A stretch of DNA of 64,000 bases from Naasia sp. SYSU D00057 (GCF_017916505.1 NZ_JAFMSZ010000003.1:325083-389082), one strand, 5' to 3'. Shown: positions 8,036 to 16,940, numbered from the stretch's first letter. The notes: generated by a model from the letters alone, not told the origin. Made by a program: numbers and translations.

Positions 8036-9443
8036 CGATCGGCCTCTCCTCGGCTCTGTTGAACAGCTGCCGCCGCTGGCTCGCGGCGAGGGCGGCGGCG
8101 AGCGTTACCGTGCCGATCCGGCCCATGAACATCGTCGCACTCATCACGTACTTCCCCGGATCGTCGAGGGTCGCGGTGAAGCCGGAGCTGAGCCCCGCGG
8201 TGCCGAAGGCGGAGATGACGTCGAAGAGGACGTAGTCGAGGGTCGCGTCGGAGAGCTGCAGCAGGATGATGGTGGCGACTGCCACCGTGGTCGCGCCCCA
8301 CAGCACGATGGCGACCGCCAGGCGCAGCACGTCGCCCGGGATCTTGCGCTCGAACGCCTCCATCGACTCGGCGCCGCGCGCCTCGGCGAACGCGGCGAGG
8401 AAGAGGACCGCGAGCGTCGTCACCTTGATGCCGCCCGCGGTCGAGGCGGAGCCGCCGCCGACGAACATGAGCATGTCGGTGACCAGCAGGCTCGACTCCC
8501 GCATGTCGGCGAGGTCGAACGTCGCGAAGCCGCCCGAGCGGGTCATCACCGAGAGGAAGAGGGACTGGAACGCGAGCTCCGCCGGGCCCTCGGTGCCGAA
8601 GGACTCCGAGTTGCCGGCCTCGAGGATCATGTAGACGATCGCCCCGCCGAACACGAGGAGCAGCGAGGTGACGATGGTCAGCTTGACGTGCACCGACCAG
8701 CGCCGCGGCTGTCGCAGGTTCGTCGTCAGCGCGTAGATCACCGGGAAGCCGATGGCGCCGAGCACGACGCCCACCATGAGCCAGGACAGGAACCAGTGGT
8801 CGTCGAGGAACGGCTCGAAGCCCGTGTTCGGCAGCACGAAGCCGGTGTTCGTGAACGCCATGGCCGAGAACGCCACCGCGTCACCGGCCGCGGTGAGCGG
8901 ATCGACTCCCTCGAGCAGGATCGTCGGGTACAGCATCACCGCGATCACGGCCTCGATCACCACGGTGCTGAGCGCGACCGTGCGGAGCAGGGTGCCGACC
9001 TCGCTGAGCCCGGTGCTGGCGCTGCCGCCCTTGCGCATCGCCATCGGGTTCACGTCGCCGGCGACGAGCAGGCGCTGGCGGAGGCCGAGCCGGCGGGTCA
9101 CGACGAGACCCATGACGGACGCCATGGTGAGCACGCCCACCGCGCCGAGCTGGGTGCCGATGACGATCACGATCTGGCCGAGCAGCGACCAGTGCGTCGA
9201 CATGTCGACCGTCGTGAGTCCGGTGACGCAGATCGTGGACGTGGCGGTGAACAGCGAGTCCGCCAATCCCGTCATCTCGCCGCGGCTCGACATGACGGGC
9301 AGCGAGAGCAGCACCGTCCAGAGGGTGATGAGCGCGACGAACACCACGATCGCGAAACGCGCGGGCGTCCCGGACACGAAATGGGCGAAGCCGTCCCTCA
9401 GCCGCTCACGCAGCGGCTCGCGCACCACGCGCGCCTCGCTCAT
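8028..9443 (-). CDS. TrkH/KtrB-type potassium uptake channel subunit
   Basis: 471 residues with about eight hydrophobic segments and four re-entrant pore regions, including TSTICVTGLTTVDM, SAMAFTNTGFVLPN, GGSASTAGGIK and FDVISAFGTAGLSSG, where glycines line the potassium filter. Sodium- or proton-coupled potassium entry at the membrane, used in osmotic adaptation. The ATG at 9443 has GAGGAG six bases upstream, so the six-residue longer frame is rejected. Overlaps the ktrA start. Divergent from the ArsR-type gene. Confidence 0.92.
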   Translation of the reverse strand: MSEARVVREPLRERLRDGFAHFVSGTPARFAIVVFVALITLWTVLLSLPVMSSRGEMTGLADSLFTATSTICVTGLTTVDMSTHWSLLGQIVIVIGTQLGAVGVLTMASVMGLVVTRRLGLRQRLLVAGDVNPMAMRKGGSASTGLSEVGTLLRTVALSTVVIEAVIAVMLYPTILLEGVDPLTAAGDAVAFSAMAFTNTGFVLPNTGFEPFLDDHWFLSWLMVGVVLGAIGFPVIYALTTNLRQPRRWSVHVKLTIVTSLLLVFGGAIVYMILEAGNSESFGTEGPAELAFQSLFLSVMTRSGGFATFDLADMRESSLLVTDMLMFVGGGSASTAGGIKVTTLAVLFLAAFAEARGAESMEAFERKIPGDVLRLAVAIVLWGATTVAVATIILLQLSDATLDYVLFDVISAFGTAGLSSGFTATLDDPGKYVMSATMFMGRIGTVTLAAALAASQRRQLFNRAEERPIVG

Positions 9444-9504
9444 GCCGACTCCTCTATCCACAAAGGCCCTGGGGCAATCCCATGCCGCCCCCTACCCTTG
9501 CACC

Positions 9505-9969
9505 ATGGCGGACATCTTCGACGTCGTGGCCGACCCGACCCGGCGCGATCTCCTGCAGATTCTCCTGCAGCGGTACGTCGAGGGCGCGGGCGCGCCCCAC
9601 GGCGGTGAGTCGAGCGTCGGTGAACTCGTGCAGCGGCTCGGCCTCAGTCAGCCGACCGTCTCGAAGCATCTCAAAGTCCTGCGCGACGCCGCGCTCGTGA
9701 CCGTTCGCGACCAGGGCCAGCACCGGTACTACAGGCTGGACCTCGGCCCGCTGCGCCAGCTGGAGGACTGGCTGGTGCCGTTCCTCACCGCGGACCTCCC
9801 GCAGGAGGACGTCGCGCTCCTCGAGCCGACCCCGGTGCTCGTCCTGCCGGAGCGCCTCCGGCGGCTCGCGCACGGCATCGGCGCCGGCGGCGCATCCGCT
9901 CTGCACCGGACGCGGGGCGCGCTGCGCCCGCTCTCCGGCCGGACTCGGGCGCTCCGGCGCATGCGGTAG
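9505..9969 (+). CDS. ArsR-family transcriptional regulator
   Basis: 154 residues. Starts FDVVADPTRRDLLQIL, then the winged helix SVGELVQRLGLSQPTVSKHLKVLRDAALV and wing RDQGQHRYYRL, the ArsR layout. The canonical metal-binding Cys pair is absent, so it probably senses something other than a thiophilic metal. The C-terminal tail (about 50 residues) is basic and unclassified. ATG at 9505 is six bases after a TACCCT -10 box, so leaderless. Divergent from ktrB; located before bldC, as is common in Microbacteriaceae. Confidence 0.85.
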   Translation: MADIFDVVADPTRRDLLQILLQRYVEGAGAPHGGESSVGELVQRLGLSQPTVSKHLKVLRDAALVTVRDQGQHRYYRLDLGPLRQLEDWLVPFLTADLPQEDVALLEPTPVLVLPERLRRLAHGIGAGGASALHRTRGALRPLSGRTRALRRMR

Positions 9970-10063
9970 ACGTTTTCCCCCAGGCGGCTCTCGCCCAGCC
10001 CTGACCCGACCGATGGGGCGCCGTTCGCACGGATTCAGCGCGGATACCACCCTTTCGGACGGC

Positions 10064-10093
10064 TTTACAGCGCTTCTCGGCCGCGCCTAGAGT
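10064..10093 (+). promoter_or_regulatory. Promoter of bldC
   Basis: TTTACA (10064-10069) and TAGAGT (10088-10093) with an 18-base spacer, about 35 bases upstream of the bldC start. Unlike many genes here, bldC has a true leader with GAGGAG as ribosome site. Confidence 0.65.
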
Positions 10094-10126
10094 TGCCCCA
10101 CCCTGCACCAGATCGAGGAGAGGCCC

Positions 10127-10315
10127 ATGTCCCTCGCCGACGCCCGCTTCCTGACCGTCGCCGAGGTCGCCGACATGATGCGGGTCTCCCGCATGACCGT
10201 CTACCGCCTCGTGCACTCCGGTGATCTGCCCGCCATCCGCTTCGGCCGGTCCTTCCGCGTGCCCGAGTCGGCCGTCGAGGAGGCCCTGCAGAACCTGGTG
10301 AACCGGGCCTCCTGA
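10127..10315 (+). CDS. bldC: BldC-like helix-turn-helix protein
   Basis: 62 residues, a single MerR-like (excisionase-type) domain: FLTVAEVADMMRVSRMTVYRLVHSGDLPAIRFGRSFRVPESAVEEAL. This is essentially the BldC family, which in Streptomyces binds DNA cooperatively as head-to-tail oligomers and delays sporulation; in non-sporulating actinobacteria its role is less clear. Preceded by GAGGAG seven bases before the ATG. Followed by the bS22 gene, an association seen in many actinobacteria. Confidence 0.88.
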   Translation: MSLADARFLTVAEVADMMRVSRMTVYRLVHSGDLPAIRFGRSFRVPESAVEEALQNLVNRAS

Positions 10316-10346
10316 TCTCGCCGGGGACGCTCCTGCGCACGTCGGA

Positions 10347-10421
10347 TACACTGGACCGTCACGTTTTCCCGGTTCTGTACGGAACCAGGGCTCTCCGTAC
10401 GTTCCGAAGAAGGTAGGCCTC
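10347..10421 (+). promoter_or_regulatory. Leader of the bS22 gene with mutually exclusive hairpins
   Basis: A TACACT -10 box (10347-10352) is followed by about 65 transcribed bases. GGTTC (10371-10375) can pair with GAACC (10382-10386), while the overlapping GTACGGA (10077 offset equivalent: 10377-10383) pairs with TCCGTAC (10394-10400) and GGAAC (10381-10385) with GTTCC (10401-10405). These foldings compete, which suits an autoregulated ribosomal-protein leader. Confidence 0.4.
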
Positions 10422-10520
10422 ATGGGCTCAGTCATCAAGAAGCGCCGCAAGCGCATGGCGAAGAAGAAGCACCGCAAGCTGCTTCGCAAGACCCGTCACC
10501 AGCGTCGCAACAAGAAGTAG
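10422..10520 (+). CDS. Small ribosomal subunit protein bS22 (AURKAIP1/COX24 domain)
   Basis: 32 residues beginning MGSVIKKRRKRMAKKKHRK, almost wholly basic. It is nearly identical in its first 20 residues to the short basic protein identified in mycobacterial 30S subunits as bS22 and often annotated as AURKAIP1/COX24 domain protein. In mycobacteria it sits in the 30S body near 16S rRNA. Ribosome site GAAGAAGG upstream of the ATG. Stop TAG at 10518-10520. Its size makes it easy to miss. Confidence 0.88.
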   Translation: MGSVIKKRRKRMAKKKHRKLLRKTRHQRRNKK

Positions 10521-10594
10521 ACGCGCTCTCGCACCGCGCCGGTTCCCCTCGGGAGCCGGCGTTCGTGCTTTCCGGGCCCGGTTAGGCTTTCGCC

Positions 10595-10849
10595 GTGGTT
10601 CCCGTCACGTTGCTCGGCAAGCCCGGCTGCCACCTCTGCGACGACGCGAGGACGGCGGTGCTGCGGGTCCTGGAGGAGTTCCCGGCGGACGCGGTCGAGT
10701 TCGAGGAGCGCAGCATCCTCGACGATCCCGGCCTGCTCGAGCGCTACGCCGACGACATCCCGGTCGTCCTCGTCGCGGGCCGCGTGCACACCTACTGGCG
10801 CGTCGACCCCGAGCGCCTCCGCCGCACGGTCGACGACGCCCTCCGCTAG
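10595..10849 (+). CDS. Glutaredoxin-family (DUF836-like) thiol protein
   Basis: 84 residues. Thioredoxin fold with strand TLLGKPGC, redox motif CHLC at 12-15, helix ARTAVLRVLEEF and the cis-proline strand DDIPVVLVAGR. Probably a small thiol-disulfide carrier, substrate unknown. GTG start at 10595, six bases after TAGGCT (10583-10588), hence leaderless. Convergent with aspS. Confidence 0.85.
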   Translation: MVPVTLLGKPGCHLCDDARTAVLRVLEEFPADAVEFEERSILDDPGLLERYADDIPVVLVAGRVHTYWRVDPERLRRTVDDALR

Positions 10850-10861
10850 CCGCTTCGAGGC

Positions 10862-10925
10862 GCCGCGGGTCCTGCGGACATCCGCCGCCCGTAGACCATC
10901 GTGACTTGTCCGTACGACCCGCGGC
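10862..10925. terminator. Inverted repeat between glutaredoxin gene and aspS
   Basis: GCCGCGGGTC (10862-10871) and GACCCGCGGC (10916-10925) are exact complements separated by 44 bases, in the gap between two convergent genes. The long loop makes it a weak hairpin, but the position fits a shared transcript end. Confidence 0.4.
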
Positions 10926-10936
10926 AGCGTCGCCCC

Positions 10937-12247
10937 TTACGGCAGGAGGCGGTTCGGTCCGCGGAACAGGTACGTCACCTCGCGGATGCTCGGCAGCCCG
11001 AGCAGCAGCATGATCACGCGGTTCAGGCCCATCCCGAAGCCGCCGTGCGGCGGGACGCCGTAGCGGAAGAAGTCGAGGTAGAAGCCGAGCTCCTCGGGGT
11101 CGAGGCCCTTCTCCCGCGCCTGCGCCTCGAGCACGTCGATCCGGTGCTCGCGCTGGGCTCCGGTCGAGATCTCGGTGCCGTTGAAGATGAGGTCGTAGCT
11201 GTTGGTGAGCGCCGCGTCGCCCTCGTGACGCATGTGGTAGAAGGGCCGGATGCTCGACGCGTAGTCGGTGAGGAACACGAACTCGTGCCCGTACGTCTCC
11301 TTGACGTAGGCCGCGATGCGGCGCTCGCCCTCCGGGTCCATGTCCTCGTCGTGGCGGGGCACCGTGTAGCCGTGCTCGGCGACGATGCGCTTCGCCTCGG
11401 CGAGAGGGATGCGCGGGAACGGCGTCGCCGGAACCGTGACCTGCACCCCGAACAGCGCCTCGATCTCCTCGCCGTGCTTCTCCTTCACCGCCGTGAGGCC
11501 GGCCACCAGGAGCTCCTCGTGCATGCGCATGACGTCCTCGTGGCTGTCGACCCAGCTGATCTCGGCGTCGATGCTCGTGAACTCGGTCGCGTGGCGGGAG
11601 GTGAACGACGGGTCGGCGCGGAAGGCGGGTCCGATCTCGAACACGCGGCCGAGCCCGGCGGGCTGCGCCATCTGCTTGAAGAACTGCGGGCTCTGCGCCA
11701 GGTAGGCGGTGCCGCCGAAGTAGCCGACCTCGAACAGCTCGGCTCGGGACTCGCTCGCGCTCGCCATCAGCTTCGGCGTGTGGATCTCGACGAAGTCGTT
11801 CTCCACCCACCAGGTGCGGAGGGCGTGCTCGAACGTGGTCTGCACGCGCAGGACGAGGTTCTGCTCGGGGCGGCGGAGGTCGAGAAAGCGCCAGTCGAGG
11901 CGCTTGTCGATGCTGCTGTCGTCGGCGATCGGGCTCTCGGGGAGCGAGGCGCCGACCACGTCGAGGCCCTCGATCCTCACCTCGATGCCGCCGAGCTTGA
12001 CGCGCTCGTCGTGCTTCAGAGCGCCGTCGACGCGGACGAAGCTGCCGAGTGCCAGGCCCGAGATGGCGCGCGAGATGTCGTCGTCGCCCTCGGGGCGGGG
12101 ACGGACGAGCTGCACGGCGCCCGACTCGTCGCGGAGCACGACGAACTGCACCTTCTTCTGGTCGCGGACTTTCTCCACCCAGCCGGCCACGCTGACGGGG
12201 CCGTCCTCGAGGGGGGCGAGGTTCTTGACAAGGGTGCGGGCGCTCAC
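10937..12247 (-). CDS. aspS: Aspartyl-tRNA synthetase, archaeal/short type
   Basis: 436 residues, much shorter than the roughly 590 of the usual bacterial AspRS because the GAD insertion domain is missing. N-terminal OB-fold anticodon domain (VSVAGWVEKVRDQKKVQFVVLRD), then class II catalytic core: FEIGPAFRADPS (motif 2) and GGFGMGLNRVIMLLLGL (motif 3). This type is often non-discriminating, charging tRNA-Asn as well and so needing GatCAB to make Asn-tRNA; discrimination cannot be read by eye. GTG start at 12247. Divergent from the phosphatase gene. Confidence 0.93.
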   Translation of the reverse strand: MSARTLVKNLAPLEDGPVSVAGWVEKVRDQKKVQFVVLRDESGAVQLVRPRPEGDDDISRAISGLALGSFVRVDGALKHDERVKLGGIEVRIEGLDVVGASLPESPIADDSSIDKRLDWRFLDLRRPEQNLVLRVQTTFEHALRTWWVENDFVEIHTPKLMASASESRAELFEVGYFGGTAYLAQSPQFFKQMAQPAGLGRVFEIGPAFRADPSFTSRHATEFTSIDAEISWVDSHEDVMRMHEELLVAGLTAVKEKHGEEIEALFGVQVTVPATPFPRIPLAEAKRIVAEHGYTVPRHDEDMDPEGERRIAAYVKETYGHEFVFLTDYASSIRPFYHMRHEGDAALTNSYDLIFNGTEISTGAQREHRIDVLEAQAREKGLDPEELGFYLDFFRYGVPPHGGFGMGLNRVIMLLLGLPSIREVTYLFRGPNRLLP

Positions 12248-12391
12248 GGCGGACAAGCCTAGCCGTCGCCGACCCGCCCGCTTCCGCCGCGGCCCGGCCG
12301 CAGGAACACGCGGCCCGACCGCAGGAACGTAGGGTTCGACGGGACGAGCCGCCCAGGATCGGCACAGCGTAGCGGTCCGTACACTTGCATC

Positions 12392-13030
12392 GTGGTCGCC
12401 AGCGCTCTCCATCTCGTGCGCCACGGCGAGGTGGACAACCCGGGACGGGTGCTCTACGGGCGTCTCCCCGGCTTCCGTCTCTCCGACCTGGGGCACCGGA
12501 TGGCGCAGAGCGCCGCCGACGCCCTTCAGGACCGCCCGGTGCGCCGCGTGATCGCCTCCCCGCTGCAGCGCACCCAGGAGTCGGCCGCTCCGATCGCCGC
12601 CGCCTTCGGCCTCCAGGTGGAGACCGACGAGCGCATCATCGAGCCGTTCAACCGCTTCGAGGGCAAGCGCTTCGAGTTCGGCCCCAGCCTGCTCTCGAAC
12701 CCGGAGGCGTGGCCCTGGGTCAGCAACCCGTTCCGGCCGAGCTGGGGCGAGCCGTACCTCAGCATCTCGGCGCGCATGCTGGCCGCGATCGCCGACGCGC
12801 ACGCCTCCGTCGACGACGGCGAGGTCGTGCTCGTCTCGCACCAGCTGCCGATCTGGATGGTGCACCGCGCCCTCACGGGCCAGCGGCTGTACCACGACCC
12901 GCGCCGCCGCCGCTGCGACCTCTCGAGCATCACGACGGTCGCGAAGCGCGGGGAGCGCTTCGTCGAGACCGGCTACCGCAACCCGGCCGGACCCCTGCTC
13001 CGCGCCGCCGTCGACGAGGGAGCCGTGTGA
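12392..13030 (+). CDS. Histidine phosphatase family protein
   Basis: 212 residues. Phosphoglycerate-mutase fold with the phospho-histidine motif LVRHGEVD (RHG near residue 10), IASPLQRTQESA, and the second catalytic His in VLVSHQLPIWM. Substrate unknown; such proteins start many actinobacterial cytochrome c maturation operons. GTG at 12392 lies six bases after a TACACT box (12380-12385), so leaderless. Its stop overlaps the GTG of the next gene (GTGA), implying coupling with the TlpA-like gene. Confidence 0.88.
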   Translation: MVASALHLVRHGEVDNPGRVLYGRLPGFRLSDLGHRMAQSAADALQDRPVRRVIASPLQRTQESAAPIAAAFGLQVETDERIIEPFNRFEGKRFEFGPSLLSNPEAWPWVSNPFRPSWGEPYLSISARMLAAIADAHASVDDGEVVLVSHQLPIWMVHRALTGQRLYHDPRRRRCDLSSITTVAKRGERFVETGYRNPAGPLLRAAVDEGAV

Positions 13031-13617
13031 GACGTCTGCTCGCGGCGGTCGCCGTCGTGCTCGCCGCGTCGACCCTCGCCGGCTGCGGCACCGATCCGCT
13101 GGCCGAGCAGTACCGGGCCGGCAGCGAGAAGGACTACATCGCCGGTGACGGCACGGTCGAGACGTATGTCGCCGACCAGCGGCGCTCGCCGGACGACTTC
13201 AGCGGTGAGACGGACCAGGGGGGCACCCTGTCCTCCGGCGAGCTGATCGGCGAGGTCACCGTCCTCAACTTCTGGTACGCCGGCTGCCCGCCCTGCCGCG
13301 CGGAGGCCCCGGACCTGCAGGCGCTCGCCGACGAGTTCGCCGACGACGGCGTGCAGTTCGTGGGCGTCAACACGCGCGACGAGGCCGGCACGGCGGCCGC
13401 GTTCGCCGACACGTTCGGCCTCACCTATCCGTCGCTCCTCGACTACAGGACGGCTGCGGTGCAGCTCGCCTTCAGCGCCGCGATCCCGCCGAACGCGGTG
13501 CCGACCACCCTCGTGCTCGACCGCGAGGGCCGCATCGCCGCGCGGATCCTCGGTCAGGTCACCGAGCCGAGCATCCTGCGGGCGATCATCACCGACACCG
13601 TCGCCGAGACGGACTGA
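13027..13617 (+). CDS. TlpA/ResA-like thiol-disulfide reductase, lipoprotein
   Basis: 196 residues. Lipobox LAGC with the lipidated Cys at residue 20, then an extracytoplasmic thioredoxin domain with CPPC at 87-90 (FWYAGCPPCRAEAP) and the cis-Pro region IPPNAVPTTLVLDREG. It reduces the haem-binding CXXCH cysteines of apocytochrome c before ligation, receiving electrons from CcdA encoded next. Coupled to the phosphatase upstream and separated by one base from ccdA. Confidence 0.9.
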   Translation: MRRLLAAVAVVLAASTLAGCGTDPLAEQYRAGSEKDYIAGDGTVETYVADQRRSPDDFSGETDQGGTLSSGELIGEVTVLNFWYAGCPPCRAEAPDLQALADEFADDGVQFVGVNTRDEAGTAAAFADTFGLTYPSLLDYRTAAVQLAFSAAIPPNAVPTTLVLDREGRIAARILGQVTEPSILRAIITDTVAETD

Positions 13618-13618
13618 C

Positions 13619-14368
13619 ATGGGCCCCGTCTCGGACGCGGTCACCGGGCCGCTGGTGCTCGCCCTGCCGGTCGCGCTGCTCGCCGGCCTCGTGTCCTTCG
13701 CATCGCCGTGCGTGCTGCCGCTGGTGCCCGGCTACCTGGCGTACATCGGCGGGTTCGCGGACGGCCGGTCGAGCGCCGCGGATCGGAAGGGCCGGCTGCG
13801 CCTCGCGTCGGGCGTCGGGCTCTTCGTGCTCGGGTTCGCGGTCGTGTTCGTGGCCTTCGGGATCGCGTTCGGCGCGGCCGGGTTCTGGCTCATCCAGTGG
13901 CGCGACCTGCTCACCCGCATCGCGGGGGTCGTGGTCATCGCTCTCGGTCTCGTCTTCGTCGGCCGGCTCGGCGTCTTCCAGCGCACGATCCGGCCGCGCT
14001 GGCAGCCGGTGGCGGGCATCGCGGGCGCCCCCATCCTCGGCGCGGTGTTCGCGATCGGGTGGACGCCGTGCATCGGCCCCACCCTCGCCGCCATCCTGGG
14101 CCTGAGCCTCGACGGCGGATCGCCCTGGCACGGCGCGGCCCTCGGCCTCGCGTACGCGCTCGGGCTCGGCCTGCCGTTCCTCGTGGTCGCGCTCGGCTTC
14201 GGCTGGGCCACGCGCTCCGTCGCATTCCTGCGCCGGCATATCCGCGCCATCAACGTCGCGGGCGGCGTGCTGCTCGTCGCGATCGGCGTGCTCATGCTCA
14301 CGGGCATCTGGAACACCTGGATGCTGCAGCTGGGGGCGGTGATCGGCGGCTATGTCACGGTCCTCTGA
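13619..14368 (+). CDS. ccdA: Cytochrome c biogenesis protein CcdA
   Basis: 249 residues with six predicted membrane segments. Redox cysteines in SPCVLPLVPGYL (C31) and GWTPCIGPTL (C151), the pair that carries electrons from cytoplasmic thioredoxin across the membrane. Passes reducing power to the TlpA-like lipoprotein encoded upstream. Its 3' end overlaps the start of resB by 17 bases. Confidence 0.93.
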   Translation: MGPVSDAVTGPLVLALPVALLAGLVSFASPCVLPLVPGYLAYIGGFADGRSSAADRKGRLRLASGVGLFVLGFAVVFVAFGIAFGAAGFWLIQWRDLLTRIAGVVVIALGLVFVGRLGVFQRTIRPRWQPVAGIAGAPILGAVFAIGWTPCIGPTLAAILGLSLDGGSPWHGAALGLAYALGLGLPFLVVALGFGWATRSVAFLRRHIRAINVAGGVLLVAIGVLMLTGIWNTWMLQLGAVIGGYVTVL

Positions 14369-15965
14369 CCTCGCCCGCCCCAGCGACCACATCGAGTCGG
14401 ACGACGCGGGAGAGCCGGTCGGCGGACCGAAGCTCGGCTTCGTCGGCTCGCTCCGCTTCTTCTGGCGGCAGCTCACGAGCATGCGGACGGCGCTGTTCCT
14501 GCTGCTGCTGCTCGCCATCGCCGCGGTGCCCGGCTCGCTCGTCCCGCAGCGCAGCTCCGACCCCAACGGCGTCGTGCAGTACCGGGTCGACCATCCGGAC
14601 CTGTATCCGATCGTCGACGCGCTGCAGGGCTTCGACGTCTACACGTCGGTGTGGTTCTCCTCCATCTACCTGCTGCTGTTCGTGTCGCTCATCGGATGCG
14701 TGCTGCCGCGCACGAAGCACCACTGGCAGGCGCTCCGCGCGAAGCCGCCGCGCACGCCGGCCCGGCTGACGCGGCTCGATGACGTGCAGGTGCGCTCCCT
14801 CGCCGACGACCCCGCCACCGCGCTCGACCGTGCCGAGCAGCTGCTTCGGCGCCGTCGCTACCGGACGGAGCGGTACGGCGCCTCGATCTCCGCCGAGCGC
14901 GGGTACCTCCGCGAGACCGGCAATCTCGTCTTCCACGCCTCGCTCGTCGGCATCCTCCTGGCGGTCGCGCTCGGGGGGAGCTTCGGCTACAGCGGGCAGA
15001 AGATCGTCGTCGAGGGTGAGCCCTTCGTCAATTACGTGGCCGGCTACGACTCGTTCACCCGCGGCCGGCTCGTCAGCGACGTCGCGCTCGACCCCTACCG
15101 GATCACCCTCGACAGCCTCGACGTCGTCTACGAGACCGAGAACGAGCACGCGGTCGGCCAGGCGCTCGACTACACGGCCAACGTGACGGTGCAGCAGCCG
15201 GGCGAGTCGGGGACGGCGACGTCGACGATCAAGGTCAACGAGCCCCTGCGCGTGGACGGGACCACCGTCTACTTGCTCGGCAACGGGTACGCGCCGCGTA
15301 TCACCGTGCGGAACGCCGACGGCGACGTCGCGTTCTCGGGCGCGGTGCCGTTCCTGCCGCAGGACACGAACCTCACCTCGATCGGCGTCGTCAAGGTGCC
15401 GGACGGCCTGCCGGAGCAGCTCGGCATGATCGGGTTCTTCTATCCGACCGTCGGCCAGCTCGACACCGGCGCTCTCACGTCCGCCTACCCGGACCTGACC
15501 GATCCGGTGCTGCAGCTGAACGTCTACGAGGGCGACCTCGGCCTCGACGAGGGTGTGCCGGTCTCCGTCTACACGCTCGAGACGGACGATCTGACCCAGA
15601 TCGCCGGCCGCGGCACCGACGTGCCCGCCGTCGACCTCGCGCCGGGTCAGACCGCGGACCTGCCGGACGGCCTCGGCAGCGTGACGTTCGACGGGGTGAG
15701 CCGGTATGCGTCCCTCGAGATCCACCATGACCCCAGCCAGGGCTGGGTGCTCCTGTTCGCGATCCTGGTGCTGGCGGGGCTGCTCACCTCCCTCTTCGTG
15801 CCCCGCCGCCGCATGTGGGTGAAGGTCCTGACGGAGGGGGATGGTCGCCTGCGGGTCGAGTACGCCGGCCTCGCGCGCGGCGACGACCCGGGCCTCTCCG
15901 CAGCGGTCGCCGAGCTGGCCGAGGAGCATGCGGGCGCGGATCCGGCCCTCAGCAGGACGACGTAG
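14352..15965 (+). CDS. resB: Cytochrome c maturation protein ResB (Ccs1)
   Basis: 537 residues. Three N-terminal membrane segments (MRTALFLLLLLAIAAVPGSLVPQR; VWFSSIYLLLFVSLIGCVLP; LVFHASLVGILLAVALGG), a large extracytoplasmic domain, and a fourth segment near residue 460 (WVLLFAILVLAGLLTSLFVP). With CcsB it forms the system II haem lyase that attaches haem to apocytochrome c. Overlaps ccdA and lies a few bases before ccsB. Confidence 0.93.
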   Translation: MSRSSDLARPSDHIESDDAGEPVGGPKLGFVGSLRFFWRQLTSMRTALFLLLLLAIAAVPGSLVPQRSSDPNGVVQYRVDHPDLYPIVDALQGFDVYTSVWFSSIYLLLFVSLIGCVLPRTKHHWQALRAKPPRTPARLTRLDDVQVRSLADDPATALDRAEQLLRRRRYRTERYGASISAERGYLRETGNLVFHASLVGILLAVALGGSFGYSGQKIVVEGEPFVNYVAGYDSFTRGRLVSDVALDPYRITLDSLDVVYETENEHAVGQALDYTANVTVQQPGESGTATSTIKVNEPLRVDGTTVYLLGNGYAPRITVRNADGDVAFSGAVPFLPQDTNLTSIGVVKVPDGLPEQLGMIGFFYPTVGQLDTGALTSAYPDLTDPVLQLNVYEGDLGLDEGVPVSVYTLETDDLTQIAGRGTDVPAVDLAPGQTADLPDGLGSVTFDGVSRYASLEIHHDPSQGWVLLFAILVLAGLLTSLFVPRRRMWVKVLTEGDGRLRVEYAGLARGDDPGLSAAVAELAEEHAGADPALSRTT

Positions 15966-15974
15966 GCTGTGGCC

Positions 15975-16940
15975 GTGACGCAGACCCTCGACGAGATCTC
16001 CGCGATCCTCCTCTTCTCGGGGATGGGCGTGTACGCGCTCGCGTTCATCGCCTTCACGCTCGATCTCGCCCGCCGCTCCGCCCGTGCGGACGTCGTCGCC
16101 GAGAGCGGAGCCGAGCGCATCGCGCGCGCCCGCGCCGGCGGAAGCACGGCGACGCTGGAGAGGCCGCCGGTCGCCGCGGCGCCCGCGGAGCGGGCATCCG
16201 CCAGCCTCCGGGTCGGCGTCACGCTCGCCGTCCTCGGCTGGCTGCTGCACCTCGGCGCCACCGTGCTCCGTGGCGTGGCCGCCGCTCGTGTGCCGTGGGC
16301 GAACATGTACGAGTTCGCGATGACGGGCACCCTGCTCATCATGGGCGTCTTCCTGGTGCTGCTCGTCCGCCGCGACCTGCGCTTCCTCGGCGCGATCATC
16401 ACCGGGCTCGTCGTGCTCCTGCTCGGCATTTCGACCGTCGGCTTCCGCGTCGAGGTCGTGCCGCTGCCTCCGGCGCTCCAGTCCTACTGGCTCGTCATCC
16501 ACGTGCTCGTCGCGATCCTCGCCACCGCGTTCTTCACGGTCGGCTTCGCCCTCTCCCTCGTGCAGCTCATGCAGGCACGGCGTGAGGCGGGGCGGCAGGT
16601 GAGGTTCCGGATGCCGGCCTCGATCCCCAGCTCGACCGCGCTCGAGAACAGCGCCTACCGCGTCGTCATCGTGGGCTTCATCTTCTGGACGTTCACGCTC
16701 ATCGCGGGCGCCATCTGGGCGGAGCACGCCTGGGGCCGCTACTGGGGCTGGGACACCAAGGAGGTGTGGACGTTCATCATCTGGACGATCTACGCCGGCT
16801 ACATCCACGCCCGCGCCACCCGCGGCTGGCGGGGCTCCCGCTCGGCGTGGCTCGCGATCGTGGGCTACTCGGCGGTCCTGTTCAACTTCGGCATCGTCAA
16901 CGTCTTCTTCAAGGGCCTGCACGCCTACTCGGGCCTCTGA
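15975..16940 (+). CDS. ccsB: Cytochrome c maturation haem-export protein CcsB (ResC)
   Basis: About 321 residues, eight membrane segments. The tryptophan-rich haem-handling WWD-type motif is clear near the C-terminus: WGRYWGWDTKEVWTFIIW, flanked by conserved histidines (EHAWG upstream, YIHAR downstream). Forms the system II synthetase with ResB. GTG at 15975 is chosen because TAGGCT (15963-15968) lies exactly six bases upstream, suggesting an internal leaderless promoter; GTG 15969 is the alternative. Last gene of the operon. Confidence 0.92.
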   Translation: MTQTLDEISAILLFSGMGVYALAFIAFTLDLARRSARADVVAESGAERIARARAGGSTATLERPPVAAAPAERASASLRVGVTLAVLGWLLHLGATVLRGVAAARVPWANMYEFAMTGTLLIMGVFLVLLVRRDLRFLGAIITGLVVLLLGISTVGFRVEVVPLPPALQSYWLVIHVLVAILATAFFTVGFALSLVQLMQARREAGRQVRFRMPASIPSSTALENSAYRVVIVGFIFWTFTLIAGAIWAEHAWGRYWGWDTKEVWTFIIWTIYAGYIHARATRGWRGSRSAWLAIVGYSAVLFNFGIVNVFFKGLHAYSGL

